A stretch of 64,000 nt of DNA from Heliocidaris tuberculata (lineage: Eukaryota; Echinodermata; Echinoidea; Camarodonta; Echinometridae), in the NCBI GenBank assembly GCA_025618425.1, contig CM046844.1, forward strand, positions 5,147,177 through 5,211,176, read 5' to 3'. The notes under the pieces were generated by a model. The model was not told where the DNA came from. It saw only the letters and a list, made by a program, of their open reading frames with translations, and did no database searches. Positions 1-10,045 of the stretch are shown one piece after another. How positions within the stretch are numbered: the first letter of the stretch is position 1; the number at the start of each line of letters is the position of its first letter. The position numbers and the translations under genes were made by a program.

Positions 1-271
1 TAAATCCAATTGCAATCAATTTCTTTCAGGGGAATTATATGCAAGACCATATTTGTGAGGTCTTGATGCAAAATCTGATGATTTACTTCAGTAGGTCTGA
101 AGAAAGAAGGAAAGTTTTGACCACATCTCAATTTTAAACATATTTTAGACATCATATTATATTCCGTATCAGGGTAAATATTAATTGATTCCCATCATGA
201 TTGGACAGCTAGAGGTATATGGTACATAACTAAAATAAATTAGATGAGTTTGCATTATTACTTTGAAAATC

Positions 272-503
272 GAATAGACCTGTTCACAAATATATTCAAA
301 TTTTATGCAAACTTTTAAAACAAGTTCTTGACGAACTGAAAGCTTGTCAGAGGCTTGTCAGACATAGCAACAAGTAATGTATGCAAACTGGATTCCAAGT
401 ATTGTACTTCATTCATTAATAACAGGTTAATGGAATACCTCGTTACTAGGTCCCAAGGAAAGAAACGTCCATTAATTTGAATAACTTTGTGAACAGGTCT
501 ATT
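272..503. mobile_element. Foldback/MITE family E, copy 1
   Basis: GAATAGACCTGTTCACAAAT at the left is complementary to TTTGTGAACAGGTCTATT at the right. The interior GAAAGCTTGTCAGAGGCTTG and CAAGTAATGTATGCAAACT recurs inverted at 59.4-59.7 kb. 232 bp. Confidence 0.7.
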
Positions 504-1162
504 ACCAAGAATTTTTCCCACTTTTTGTCCCTATTCACCCGTGTGTTCACCGCGTTTTACGGGTACATCAGTCTGACCTGCTGATTTTTTTGTACAGCCT
601 TTTACAAAGGAAATGCACATTGGCAATGAAATTATCGACATGCAAAAGGGGTCACATCTTTTTTATGTATGTACAGCATGGGGACACATGTATATCACGC
701 ATAAAATATGAAAATTGTAATATCTCGAAAAACCTGAGCCAATCAGCAATTTTAAGTATCATATCCATTTTCAGGGACTCCGTATTAGTATAGTTTGGCT
801 GCTTTTGTTCAAGAGGCATTTTGACTGTAGACCAGTGGCTGCAGTGCTATGAAACGATATTTTAATGGGCTACTAAAGTCATGCTAGTTAATTGAATCAA
901 CATCTTGCACTGGCCAGATAGGATAATCTATTGAATTCAGGACCATCATTCAACATCATAATACTAGTAGTTGTCAACCTATCCACAATTAATATTATCA
1001 GGAAATGTCAAAACATAATTATGTATTCCTTCTAAATATTTTGTGGTCTGTAAATTTCATTTTGAAAAATAGTAATACTCATCCATTGCAAGTTGTTCTG
1101 TTTTGTATTTGTTTGTTTTTGTTTTTTGTTTTTGTTTTTTATTTCCTCATCTTGCCTTTTAG

Positions 1163-1290
1163 TTAAACAACTACATCGAGAATTCCTCCGGTCAGGCGCA
1201 GATATTATTCAGACGTTTACTTTCGCCGCTACAGAAGACAATCTGAGAGTGAAAAGCGAGCATGAAAAGAACTCCAATGAAATGATAAGT
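1163..1290 (+). CDS. BHMT: BHMT exon A (first visible)
   Basis: Acceptor TTTTAG ends at 1162 and donor GTAAGT starts at 1291. The first two bases complete a Val codon begun in an unseen upstream exon. Encodes the QLHREFLR and [12 protein letters not shown] region of the substrate-binding barrel. It ends in phase 0. Confidence 0.92.
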
Positions 1291-1549
1291 GTAAGTCTCC
1301 TCTAACTCCTCGTCCTCATCATCATCATTCTCCTCCTCCTCGTCGTCGTCGTCGTCCTCCTCCCCCTCAACCTCTTCCTCTTCGTAAAATCTGTAATCGT
1401 CTTCTTTCTTTCCTTTTCTTCTCTTCTAGGTCTTATCCAGTATTTTTACGAATACTTAATTATCACCCCCCTCCCTCTACATTTCTTTTAAATCTCTATC
1501 TCTTATAAGTCTTTTAAATCTATCCCTGTCCATCTCTCTCTCTCTCTCA

Positions 1550-1592
<43 letters not shown>

Positions 1593-1733
1593 TCATCTTC
1601 ATCTCCTCCTCCTCTTCCTCTTTGTAAAACCTGTTATCGTCTTCTGTCTTCCTTTTTTCCCTTCTAGGTCTTATCCAGTATTTATTCGTACGAATACTTC
1701 ATTATCACCCCCTCCCTCTATATTTCTCTTAAA

Positions 1734-1766
<33 letters not shown>

Positions 1767-1779
1767 TTCTCTCTCTCCC

Positions 1780-1845
<66 letters not shown>

Positions 1846-4800
1846 ATCTTCATCTCTGTGATATATAATTGAATAATTAAGAAATGTTTTTGTCGCTGCT
1901 AAAGAAATTCGTCTAGAATTTCTAAAAGAATGGAATTCTTATTCTCCATACTAGGTCTCCGAGATCAATCATGCAGCGTGTGATCTGGCCCGGGAGGTAG
2001 CGAGCGAGGGCGGGGCCCTGGTGGCGGGGAGCGTATCCAACGTGAACTCCTACCAGAAAGATGGTGCCGGGAAGGAGTTTGTACAAAATGAGTTCAAGAA
2101 ACAGTGTGACATCTTCGTCAAGAAAGGAGTCGATTTCTTGCTTGGAGAGGTACGTGCAGTGGTGTAGCTTGGGTCCATCTATTAGGGGGCATCAGAAATA
2201 GTAGGTGGATGAAACAAGACAACAGAGTAAGAGGAGATTTTGGGAAGGTATTTTATCATCTTTTTTTTTTCGTTGCCTTTCTCTATCCCTTTTCCTCTCT
2301 TTTTCTCACTTTGATTTTCTTTTTCCTAATTCGAGGGGAGGGGAAGGGGGGTACGCATTCCACTGACTCATTAATTACTGTATTCACTTCGCTGGGAACT
2401 GGACTTGTAGTTTCAACGATATTTTTAAAACCTTTTTGCTGTCTCACGACATATCGTTTTCTGCTTAAAACCGAATCGAATCAGTTCAAATCAAACACAT
2501 CTTATCATTTCTCATTACTTTTTCTTATGTATCATTGTTCCACAATCGGCATAATACAACTTTGGAATTCACCTTCTCTGCATCATCATGATCGTTGTCC
2601 AGTTCTTCGGGTTCGTCGAGGAGGCTGAGTGGGCAATCGAAGTGATGGCTGGAACGGGTCTACCAGTCGCCTGTACCATGAGGATGTCGGTGATTGGGGA
2701 CCAGATGGGCGTGGCACCGGGAGATGTGGCTGTTAGGATGGCGAAAGCTGGTAGGAGGGCGTGGCTCAAGATCTCAGTCTTTGCCGTGCCAGTCATTAAC
2801 AATATCATTATGATAGGCATGATGAGTGTGAATTGTGAACATTTACAGAAAGACGAAACAAGTCATAAGAAGACATTCATTACCATGATAACGTTTGTGT
2901 AGATTCTACAATACACTGTGACAAAGGTTTGAAAAAACTTTGTTTGAACTGTTTTACGTTCATGACGTAAGCTGCATGGTTCAAACATACAAAATATAGC
3001 ACTGCGTTGCGTTTTTAAATAGTTTATAAATAAAGCATTCTGAAGTTCTCGTTATACATAATACTGTTTCTCTCCATATATTATGTGGTGTTCATCATGA
3101 TGATAATGATGTTAATACACATCATTTGTTTGGCGCCATATTCCGTGAAGGTCTTTCATAGTAAAAAAAAAAAAAGGTCGAGATTAAGATCATTATCAGT
3201 GTGCACCGTTATTTAAACGTAATACCCAGACTTTTCTCAATCGTTTTCTTTGTGACATGGGAGATTCCACGACAAAGCATTTTTTTAAATAATAATTGTT
3301 AGTATTCTTTCAGAATTTTATTATTGTTCTTTCAAAATAGTCCGTATATTTTTATACATGGGCTCACCTTTATCATGTTATTACTCTTTAATTATGCATG
3401 TATTTCTCATTATGTATTTCATACAATGTTTATACAGTTTTGTTTTGTATTTGTGGAAGAAAACATGAAATGTGTACGATTCACTTTGATGTTCATACAT
3501 GGCCTGTTTTCGTTTTCTCCCCTAAAGGTGCTGACGTCATCGGTGTGAATTGTTGCTACGACCCAGACACTGCTCTCAAGACGCTGGGAATGATGAAGGA
3601 AGGATTAGAGAAGGCTGGTCTTAAGAGATACCTCATGGCACAACCTCTTGGTTATCACACACAAGAGATAACTAATGATCCTAGAGGGTATTCCGTCCTA
3701 CCCGAGTTCCCATACGGTAGGTGGTGGTGGTAGTATAGTAATAGTGTTAGTGATGGTGGGTAGTGGTGGCGGTGTTAGAGTTGGTGCTGCTGCTGGTGAT
3801 GGCAGGTGATGGTAGGTGATGGTGTGGTGATGGTAGTGGTGATGGTGGTGGTGGTGGTGGAGGTGGAGGAGGAGGTGGTGGTGGTGGTGGTGGTGGTGGT
3901 GGTGGTGGTGGTGGTTGTGATAGTGTGGTGCTGGTGGTGGCTGATGGTGCTGCTGCTGGTAAGTGGTGGTGATGAAGATGGTGGAGGTGGTGGTGGTGGT
4001 GGTGGTGGTTGTTATGGTGTGGTGATGGTTGTGGTGGGTGATTGTGGTGCTGCTGCTGGTAGGTGGTGATGGTGGTGGTGGGTGATTGTGGTGCTGCTGC
4101 TGGTAGGTGGTGATGGTGGTTGTGATTGGGGTGGTGAGGTAGGTGGTGGAGCTGGTGACGTGTGTGTGCTGGGGGTGATAGATGATTATCATCATTATCA
4201 TTTAGATTATAGGTGGCAGGTGCGTCAAGCCAGTAAAAAAGGAAATTTTCAGGAGATTCATCCCCTCCCCCTCAGATTATAATTTCATCTAGAATTAGGT
4301 AGATGTCCTTATATCACACAGTATGCGTGATAGATCTTTATCAGATCGTTAAAAACAGATCGTGAATTTCAAGCATAGCCCTCCATCCCATCTCTAGCCA
4401 TCAATATGCTGAAGATAATGATGTTATTAGTTAAGGTGACAATCAGTGAAACAAGAAGAACACGAATGAGGGTGTCGAACAACCCCACTCTATCCGAACT
4501 AGTGACGCACCCCTGTGTCAGATGCCTTTTAATTCTTAGATTTTGTTATTTTCACATGTTGTTTTGTTTTATAGGTATATACATAATATTTTGATATCAG
4601 CAAAGTGTTCCGTAATAGCCTTTAGGCATGCCGCATTCACAACCTCAAAATCTGCATTTTGCCCATTTAGCGATGGAATCGAGAGCCCTTTCACGGACTG
4701 ACGTAAGAGAGTTTGCTCGCCGGGCATATGAAGAAGTAGGTGTGAGGTACATCGGGGGATGCTGTGGATTCGAACCCTATCACATCAGAGCTATCGTGGA

Positions 4801-7021
4801 AGAGGTGAGAATAATGCCTTATACATCAGGGGAGCGTTTCATCAAGCGTTTTGTCAGTGATTTTTATCCGACAACTGTTATAAGCTACTGAAATCCTTGC
4901 ATCTGATTGGCTGAGAGCAAATTTGTCGGATAAAATATCTGACAAGTCCTTTCATGAAACGCCCCCCAGTCTCACCAACGAGACAGACACCATACCGACA
5001 ACAGACCGAACGAAATATTGCATTACCGCGAATGGACAAGAATCGGTTGGTTTGGAGTCGGTTTGGCTGTGTGACTGAGTTTTTAGTCACACTGCCAAAC
5101 CGACTCCATACCGACTCCACACCGACTCCACACCGACTCCACACCGACTCCACACCGACTCCACACCGACTCCATACCGACCAATTCTCATGATACTTGG
5201 CCTTTCGGGGTGATACTAATTTTTGTTCCGTCTGTTGTCGGTCCGATGTCCGTCTCGTTGGTGTGACGAACGTTGGTGTGACGAACATCACATTCACTAT
5301 TTGTGATGATGTTTCATTACGAGAGAAACTGCCTATAAGTCACCCTGCTTTGTTGATATTGAAACATAATTATGCAGGGGCATGTCCAAAAGTCGATAGG
5401 GATGGGGCAGAAGCCTCCCATATAATCGTAAGTAGCCCTGAATGCTATACAGTGGAAACTCAGTATAACGAGGTCCTTGGGACCATCAAAATTACCTTGT
5501 TATAGCAGGAATCTCGTTATATCAGGTTAAAAAAAAACAATAGAATATAAAGAGCTGGGACCAGAATATTACCTTGTTATATCAGGAATATTGTTATATC
5601 AGACTTCTTTATACTGAGTTTCCACTGTAATAAGTTTCATGGATTCTTTAGGGGGCTACAAACGAGAGGGGACTGACGGCAGGCTCTACTCAATTCCCCT
5701 CTGTTCATGACACTGTATGATACACCACTGTAAATAAGGGTCATTGTTACCAACAAAAATCATTTGCAAAGTATCACTCGCTATCCCAAACATTACAATG
5801 CAATTTTAAAGGTGATTTTTTCTTTACTTGAAAGAGACATATTGCTTCACTCATGTCCATATCGAAGTGTAGTCAACGAAACAGCTCTCACAGTATAGAT
5901 GTTGGCCTCCCCAAACCTGAACTCTCTTAATTGTTAACGACTATCTCTCCTTTTTATTTAGCTGACGGAAGAGAGAGGTCGTTCATTTCCTGGTCGAGAT
6001 AAGTCGGATGGATATAACAGTCTCAAGCGTGCATTTAGAGAAAGACAGCACAAGAGGTATGTACTTCCTACTCAGGACGACTAACCCCTAGTCTATAGAC
6101 CCCGGACAACTAACCTTCGGACAACTACCCCTGACAACCCCGAGGACATAATTATATATCACCCCTTGCCCTTAGAAATAAACCAGTTAATATCTATAAT
6201 GACAATAATAGGCATTAATTTTGTCTGGATATTCCAAGGCGCATGAGCTACCGCTTGGACAACTACCTTTCCGGGAGATTAGTCATACGGTATAGTTGTC
6301 CGGGTGTAATTTTTCGTCCTAGGATAAGACAATCGGAAGTACAGAAATAACATTACAAAAAGAAGCAAACAACTTCCTTATTAACAGTGGTGTAAGCCGA
6401 AACGAAAAAGACAATGATTGCATGTCATCATCGAACCTTAATTATGAAAAATGCAATAATATAATTCTACCCATTTAATGTATAAGAATCCTCTCTGAGA
6501 TACTGCCTCGCTCTCTGGAGCATCCTGTTATTTCACATATGAATGCAGACCTAAAAGTGAAAAAGATATCTTAAATTGTGGATATCCCGAAAAGTGGAGG
6601 AATTTCCAGGGCCAATATACTCATATTTATAATATATACAGTTTCAAAATTCCGCTCTTCAAATATAACTACTAGTATGATCTATTTTTTTTCTTTTGTG
6701 ATTAACTTATAACATATCAAAATTCATAAAATGAAGACCGAAAGAAAGAAGTTTCCTTTCATAATCTTTGATAATTTTTTATCGAGTTTACTTTGCAACA
6801 AGAAAATGGCTTTTCGCTTCTCAAGAAGAAAGGAAAATTGAGTTAACATGGATAATGTTTTGGTTAACAATCTCGTGGCATAGTTAGATTCATGAAGACC
6901 GTTTTGATCTTTGTCCTATCAATTGTTCTCTCTCTGCAGGGCAAATTCAGAATATTGGAAGAATTTGGTTCCAGCAGCTGGCCGTGAAAAGATCCGAAAA
7001 CTGGCGGAAATTGTCGACTAG
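1163..7021 (+). CDS. BHMT: Betaine-homocysteine S-methyltransferase (BHMT), 3' seven exons
   Basis: Transfers a methyl group from betaine to homocysteine, giving dimethylglycine and methionine; a cytosolic zinc enzyme of the methionine cycle. Seven exons join in frame with GT-AG introns: 1163-1290, 1955-2149, 2603-2750, 3528-3716, 4671-4804, 5962-6056 and 6940-7021 (stop TAG at 7019-7021), giving about 322 residues. Seen in order: [20 protein letters not shown], the GVNCCYDP segment, [18 protein letters not shown] and [17 protein letters not shown]. The Cys of VNC and the Cys pair of GGCCG correspond to the three zinc ligands of the family. The first exon starts in phase 1, so one or more N-terminal exons lie left of the window. 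The tail after GGCCGFEP is about 67 residues, shorter than in vertebrate BHMT, where it forms the oligomerisation arm. Introns contain only repeats: a GGT-rich tract, foldback elements and a MITE. Identity is confident from family knowledge; BHMT and BHMT2 cannot be separated here. Confidence 0.93.
1371..1770. repeat. Tandem duplication (240 bp offset) in BHMT intron
   Basis: CTTCTAGGTCTTATCCAGTA and the surrounding ~130 bp occur twice, 240 bp apart, with CT and AC microsatellite between. Both are between exons A and B. Confidence 0.85.
1531..1590. repeat. (CT)n-(AC)n microsatellite
   Basis: A CT-rich run passes into about 16 AC units ending at 1590. Confidence 0.95.
1734..1843. repeat. (CT)n microsatellite
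   Basis: CT-rich run, pure CT from about 1790 to 1842, with a short CTAT segment. Confidence 0.95.
1955..2149 (+). CDS. BHMT: BHMT exon B
   Basis: Sixty-five whole codons between acceptor CTAG and donor GTACGT. Starts [15 protein letters not shown] and ends [10 protein letters not shown], matching the family block that precedes the acidic segment of the next exon. Confidence 0.92.
2603..2750 (+). CDS. BHMT: BHMT exon C
   Basis: Starts [17 protein letters not shown] after acceptor CCAG and ends ...RMAKAG in phase 1 before donor GTAGGA. Contains the LPVACTMRM block of the barrel. A frame reading past this donor hits no BHMT similarity, which supports the splice. Confidence 0.9.
3528..3716 (+). 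CDS. BHMT: BHMT exon D, first zinc-ligand cysteine
   Basis: Acceptor AAAG at 3524-3527, donor GTAGGT from 3717. Encodes [19 protein letters not shown] through LPEFPYG. The first Cys of VNCC is the expected zinc ligand; vertebrate enzymes usually have His at the second Cys position. A GGT-rich tract follows the donor immediately. Confidence 0.93.
3718..4105. repeat. GGT-rich degenerate microsatellite in BHMT intron 4
   Basis: About 390 bp of GGT/GAT/GCT triplets starting right at the exon D donor. The long open frames here (poly-Val/Gly, or poly-His on the minus strand) are products of the triplet repeat, not genes. Confidence 0.9.
4671..4804 (+). CDS. BHMT: BHMT exon E, GGCCG zinc-binding motif
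   Basis: Acceptor ATTTAG, donor GTGAGA. Encodes [17 protein letters not shown] and [20 protein letters not shown], which carries the Cys-Cys zinc ligands and is the most conserved part of the gene. Confidence 0.94.
4829..4967. repeat. Foldback element family D (TGATTGGCTGAGAGC type)
   Basis: GGGGAGCGTTTCATCAAGCG at the left and CTTTCATGAAACGCCCCCC at the right are inverted. The centre carries TTATAAGCTACTGAAATCCT and GATTGGCTGAGAGCAAAT. It lies in BHMT intron 5. Confidence 0.75.
4967..5290. repeat. Inverted repeat enclosing a 12-bp minisatellite
   Basis: CTCACCAACGAGACAGACAC followed by CCGACAACAGACCGAACG at the left is mirrored by GTTCCGTCTGTTGTCGGTCC and GTCCGTCTCGTTGGTGTGAC at the right. 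The loop carries CACACCGACTCC repeated about seven times (about 5098-5178). Confidence 0.75.
5098..5182. repeat. 12-bp minisatellite CACACCGACTCC
   Basis: About seven units with occasional C-to-T changes (CATACCGACTCC). Lies in BHMT intron 5. Confidence 0.9.
5450..5627. mobile_element. Tc1/mariner-pogo-like MITE in BHMT intron 5
   Basis: Terminal inverted repeats CAGTGGAAACTCAGTATAA and TTATACTGAGTTTCCACTG, flanked on both sides by TA (5448-5449, 5628-5629). The interior has diverged tandem copies of ACCTTGTTATA(T/G)CAGGAAT. 178 bp, no ORF. TA duplication and CAGT termini fit the mariner/pogo superfamily. Confidence 0.8.
5962..6056 (+). CDS. BHMT: BHMT exon F
   Basis: Acceptor TTTAG, donor GTATGT. 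Encodes [20 protein letters not shown] and the basic [10 protein letters not shown] stretch, which aligns with the loop and start of the C-terminal helical arm of BHMT. Confidence 0.88.
6076..6306. repeat. Repeat with multiple GGACAACTA words and inverted end
   Basis: GGACAACTA or a close variant recurs at about 6080, 6103, 6118 and 6258 on the plus strand, and as TAGTTGTCCGGG at about 6293-6304. The first and last form an inverted pair. Lies in BHMT intron 6. Confidence 0.55.
6940..7021 (+). CDS. BHMT: BHMT last coding exon
   Basis: Acceptor CTGCAG. Encodes [20 protein letters not shown] and stops at TAG 7019-7021. The EYWKNL block matches the vertebrate EYWENL segment, but the chain ends about 20 residues later instead of continuing for several tens of residues. 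Confidence 0.9.
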
Positions 7022-7310
7022 CAAGGATGAATGCCCCAAAATTTCAATGGACAGTGGCGTAAATCCTTTTCGAGGAGTTAGGATATAATCGTAATCAGGC
7101 GCCGAGATTGCACTCGCATAAGAGTCATTTATTTTGATTTTGTCAACATTTTCAACAAGTGATTGAAAACATATTGTTTTCCTTGAAAAGTAGGGGGCGT
7201 ATTTTTACAAGCTAACCCCCCCCCCCCCTCCCTCAAAAGTGGGGGATGTTCCCCCCCCCCCCCCCCTCCTTATCCCCCGGGATTACGTCCATGATAATGG
7301 ACTTACTTAT
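7022..7310. repeat. Poly-C-rich dispersed repeat just after BHMT stop (CAGTGGCGTAAATCC start)
   Basis: CAGTGGCGTAAATCC begins at 7051, with two long C runs at about 7210-7223 and 7251-7266, then CCGGGATTACGTCCATGATA. The CAGTGGCG-C-run arrangement recurs at 26584-26720, about 9868-9886 (minus) and 56940-57024 (minus). Confidence 0.5.
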
Positions 7311-7734
7311 GAAGTGAAAAAGAGACAAATCAAGACTTTACATTCTCATTCGATGATATTTGATTTAGGGCCCCTGAATATATAATTTACAGTGATTGTG
7401 GCATCGTCGCAAGGGGCCATGTTTTGTGAAAAATAATGCCAAACCCGACTTGTATTAACACGAATTATGTATATATTAAGTGGACATTTTGTACCTCTCT
7501 TTTAAGGATAATAATAATAATATGGATATATCGCAAGCATCCGTCAAGTATGACACTCATGTCGCTCTACAAACAAATTATAGTACACTAAAGAAAGGAA
7601 AGAGATATAGCATACATATAAAAATAATAATGTATAACACAAAGTAAGGAATGAATATCTTAAGCTAAAGTATAAAAACAACATAATAAGTGAATGTTAC
7701 GTACATGTGTACCGGTGAATTACATTATGACTAT

Positions 7735-7925
7735 TCAGGGGCACTGTTTAGAGAAAAAAAGGCGAGTTTTGAGAGCAGCTTTGAAACCGCTCAGGGCAGG
7801 TAGAGTACGGATGTGAAGTGGGAGCTTATTCCAAAGAAATGGACCGGCACAAGAGATGGCTCTATCCCCCCCCCCCCCCCCCCCGGAACTGCGTGTTTTA
7901 GGGACAGCTAATAAACTTGTATGAA
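7735..7925 (-). pseudogene. LINE reverse-transcriptase C-terminal fragment
   Basis: On the minus strand, 7862-7735 reads RAISCAG, FLWNKLPLHIR and FKAALKTRLF, then a stop. This is the LWN-LP-IR...FK-LKT-LF ending seen in many non-LTR retrotransposon ORF2 proteins. Just upstream LLAVPKTR is in another frame, separated by a poly-C run (7868-7884) that probably caused a frameshift. No upstream RT domain remains. The clade is not resolved. Confidence 0.6.
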
Positions 7926-8269
7926 TTATTATTCATTCCCCGTAACGGTTTACCATGAATTCATTCATTTTATTTTTTGTACACTTCGGATACATTTACA
8001 AAGCTGTTCTCATTATGTTATATGTGATTTAAATAAATAGTGTACCGAAAGAGGTCGTCATATAGCAAAGATTATGCGACTCAGAACTTCAGTCGTGTTT
8101 GTTTAAGTTTATATTGCATGTGACGTTAATTAAATCAAATTGTGGACAATAAGTTTAAATATCTAGTCTTGAATCTTGAACTTATTATGCACATTTGGGG
8201 TTGGTAGAAAAATAAGTAGAGCGATGCAGAGAGAGAATGCACATTTGAAAGAGAGAGGCAGGGCGTTGC

Positions 8270-8750
8270 TAGAACATTTTGATTGGGGGGGGTGTGACAT
8301 CCAAATTTGCCAACAAATTTTTTAGGGTGTGACTCCTAAGTTTGCCGACAAATTTTTAGGTGTGACACCTAACTTTGCCGACAAAAATGATGCACCCTAA
8401 TCCCCCCCCCCCCACACACACACACACATAAATAATGATAAAAGAATATCGATCTTGATCATACGGGCCCATTTTCGCAAAGAGGGGGCAGACCGCTTTT
8501 GCCTTAATATCAGCTTTTCAATTTTTAAAGTTTTGCTAGCGAGCAAAGCGAGCGGGCATTTTTTTTTTTTAAGGTGCGTTTTTCCTTCTATTTCTTTCCT
8601 TCTTTTCTATCTGTTCTATCCTTTTCCTTTTCTCTTTCCTCTTCCTTCTCCCCTTTTCCCCCTCCTTTTTTTTTTTTTTTTTTTTTTTTTTGCCGACAGA
8701 GTTGGCGCATTTGCCGACAACAATTTCTCGCCGCTGGAGAATTGCTGAGC
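8270..8750. repeat. Low-complexity dispersed repeat cluster (TTTGCCGACAA words)
   Basis: TTTGCCGACAAA or close variants occur at about 8306, 8341, 8377, 8690 and 8710, together with GCGAGCAAAGCGAGCGGGC and long C and T runs. Short frames here are of simple sequence only. Confidence 0.55.
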
Positions 8751-9305
8751 TTTATCTTCATCCTTCTTCCAATATTTTCTATATTTTTTGGTAGTATTGA
8801 AGCTTCGTGACCGTGGTGCACTTCATTGAACTAATCAAGAGCTTTTGAGAAATTCCAGCGTAACGGATATGACAGTCAGCCCATTTTTTTGGTTTTTAAA
8901 GACGGTTTTACTTTTAGGCAAAATGAAGAGTCCTAAAACATATTTTAGTACCTGAATCAGACACATTTGATTCAGGGACACATACAGCAAATTTCACAGG
9001 TATATCACTGAATAGTTGAAGAGAAAATTTACTCTTTGTGACCGTGACACCAAATGGAATAAGGATTTTTTTTTTTTTTTTTAACTCCTAGCTGCGAACA
9101 GTTTAAAAAGTCTTTGGGTTTTAAGGTTCTGTGCATCTAGTTTAGGTATTAAAAGAAGCTTATAAACATATCTTTAACATAAATACAATATAACCACTAG
9201 CGTAGACTGGGGCACAAGGGGCCCATGCCCCCCCCCCCCCCTATTCAGCCCTAAAAAACAATAAAAAGTGAGAGCGAAAAAACGGGGGAAGTGAGAGAAA
9301 AAAGC

Positions 9306-9790
9306 CTAAAAGGGCGCTACGAGCCCTACGAGCCGTTATCTTTTTCTTAAAATTTGCTAAAACGTCAAAGTTTTCGCGCTTCGCGCGGGAAGGGGGAAAC
9401 TCCCTAATCCCTGCACCCACCCCTGTTATATAGAGTGCATTATTGCGTCCAAATAATTGAAAAGCAGTCCGGCTAACGAACTAACTTTCCGCCTAAAAAA
9501 AGGTGCTACGAGCCGTTATCTTTCTCTCAAATTTGCTTTAAAACATCAGAATTTTCGCGCTTTGCGCGGATGGGGGAAAACTCCCCCCCCCCCCCCCCCC
9601 TCCTCCCTGCACCCAACCCTGTTACATAAAGTGCAGTATTGCGTCCAAATAATTGAAAAACAGTCCGGGCGTCGAACTAACTTTCCGTCTAAAAAAACGA
9701 GCCGTTATCTTTCAAATTTGCTTTAAAACGTCAGAGCTTTCGCGCTTCGCGCGGGAGGGCGGAATCTCCCCCCCCCCCCCCCCCCTGCAG
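9306..9790. repeat. Tandem repeat, three units of about 180-189 bp with poly-C junctions
   Basis: ACGAGCCGTTATCTTT recurs at about 9328, 9508 and 9697. Each is followed by TTTTCGCGCTTCGCGCGG (or variant) and then a C run. The units also share AGTGCAGTATTGCGTCCAAA. Confidence 0.8.
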
Positions 9791-10045
9791 GGGAGCACGC
9801 TTTGCTTGTTCACAGATCCTGGCTACGAGGTTGGATCCTTCACGTCTGCCCCCCCCCCCTTTTGAAAAATCCTGGCTAAGCCACTGTATATAACAATCAG
9901 ACTATTCTCTTTGCCAAAGCTAAACGGACATTACATCTTGTGCGTATTACCTAGGGATACCTAGGGAAGATAACGTAGGCACTATGCCTCTGTATGCAGT
10001 TCCAAGTTCTTCTTTCTTTTTAAGATGGCTGGATCGTTTAGGCTA

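Larger units (their letters stand above)
7311..10045. other. Intergenic region, no gene
   Basis: Contains a LINE C-terminal scrap, poly-C repeats and the 9.3-9.8 kb tandem array. An AATAAA at 8032-8037 could serve BHMT if its 3'UTR is long. Nothing else was recognised. Confidence 0.5.

Noticed and set aside
1..1160. Possible upstream BHMT exon
   Set aside because: Searched for the family N-terminal blocks; none is present, and short acceptor-donor pairs such as 30-60 give no BHMT similarity.
3698..4201. 167-aa His/Thr-rich minus-strand frame and Val/Gly-rich plus-strand frame
   Set aside because: Both are translations of a GGT/GAT triplet repeat in a BHMT intron; no family similarity and no splice or start context.
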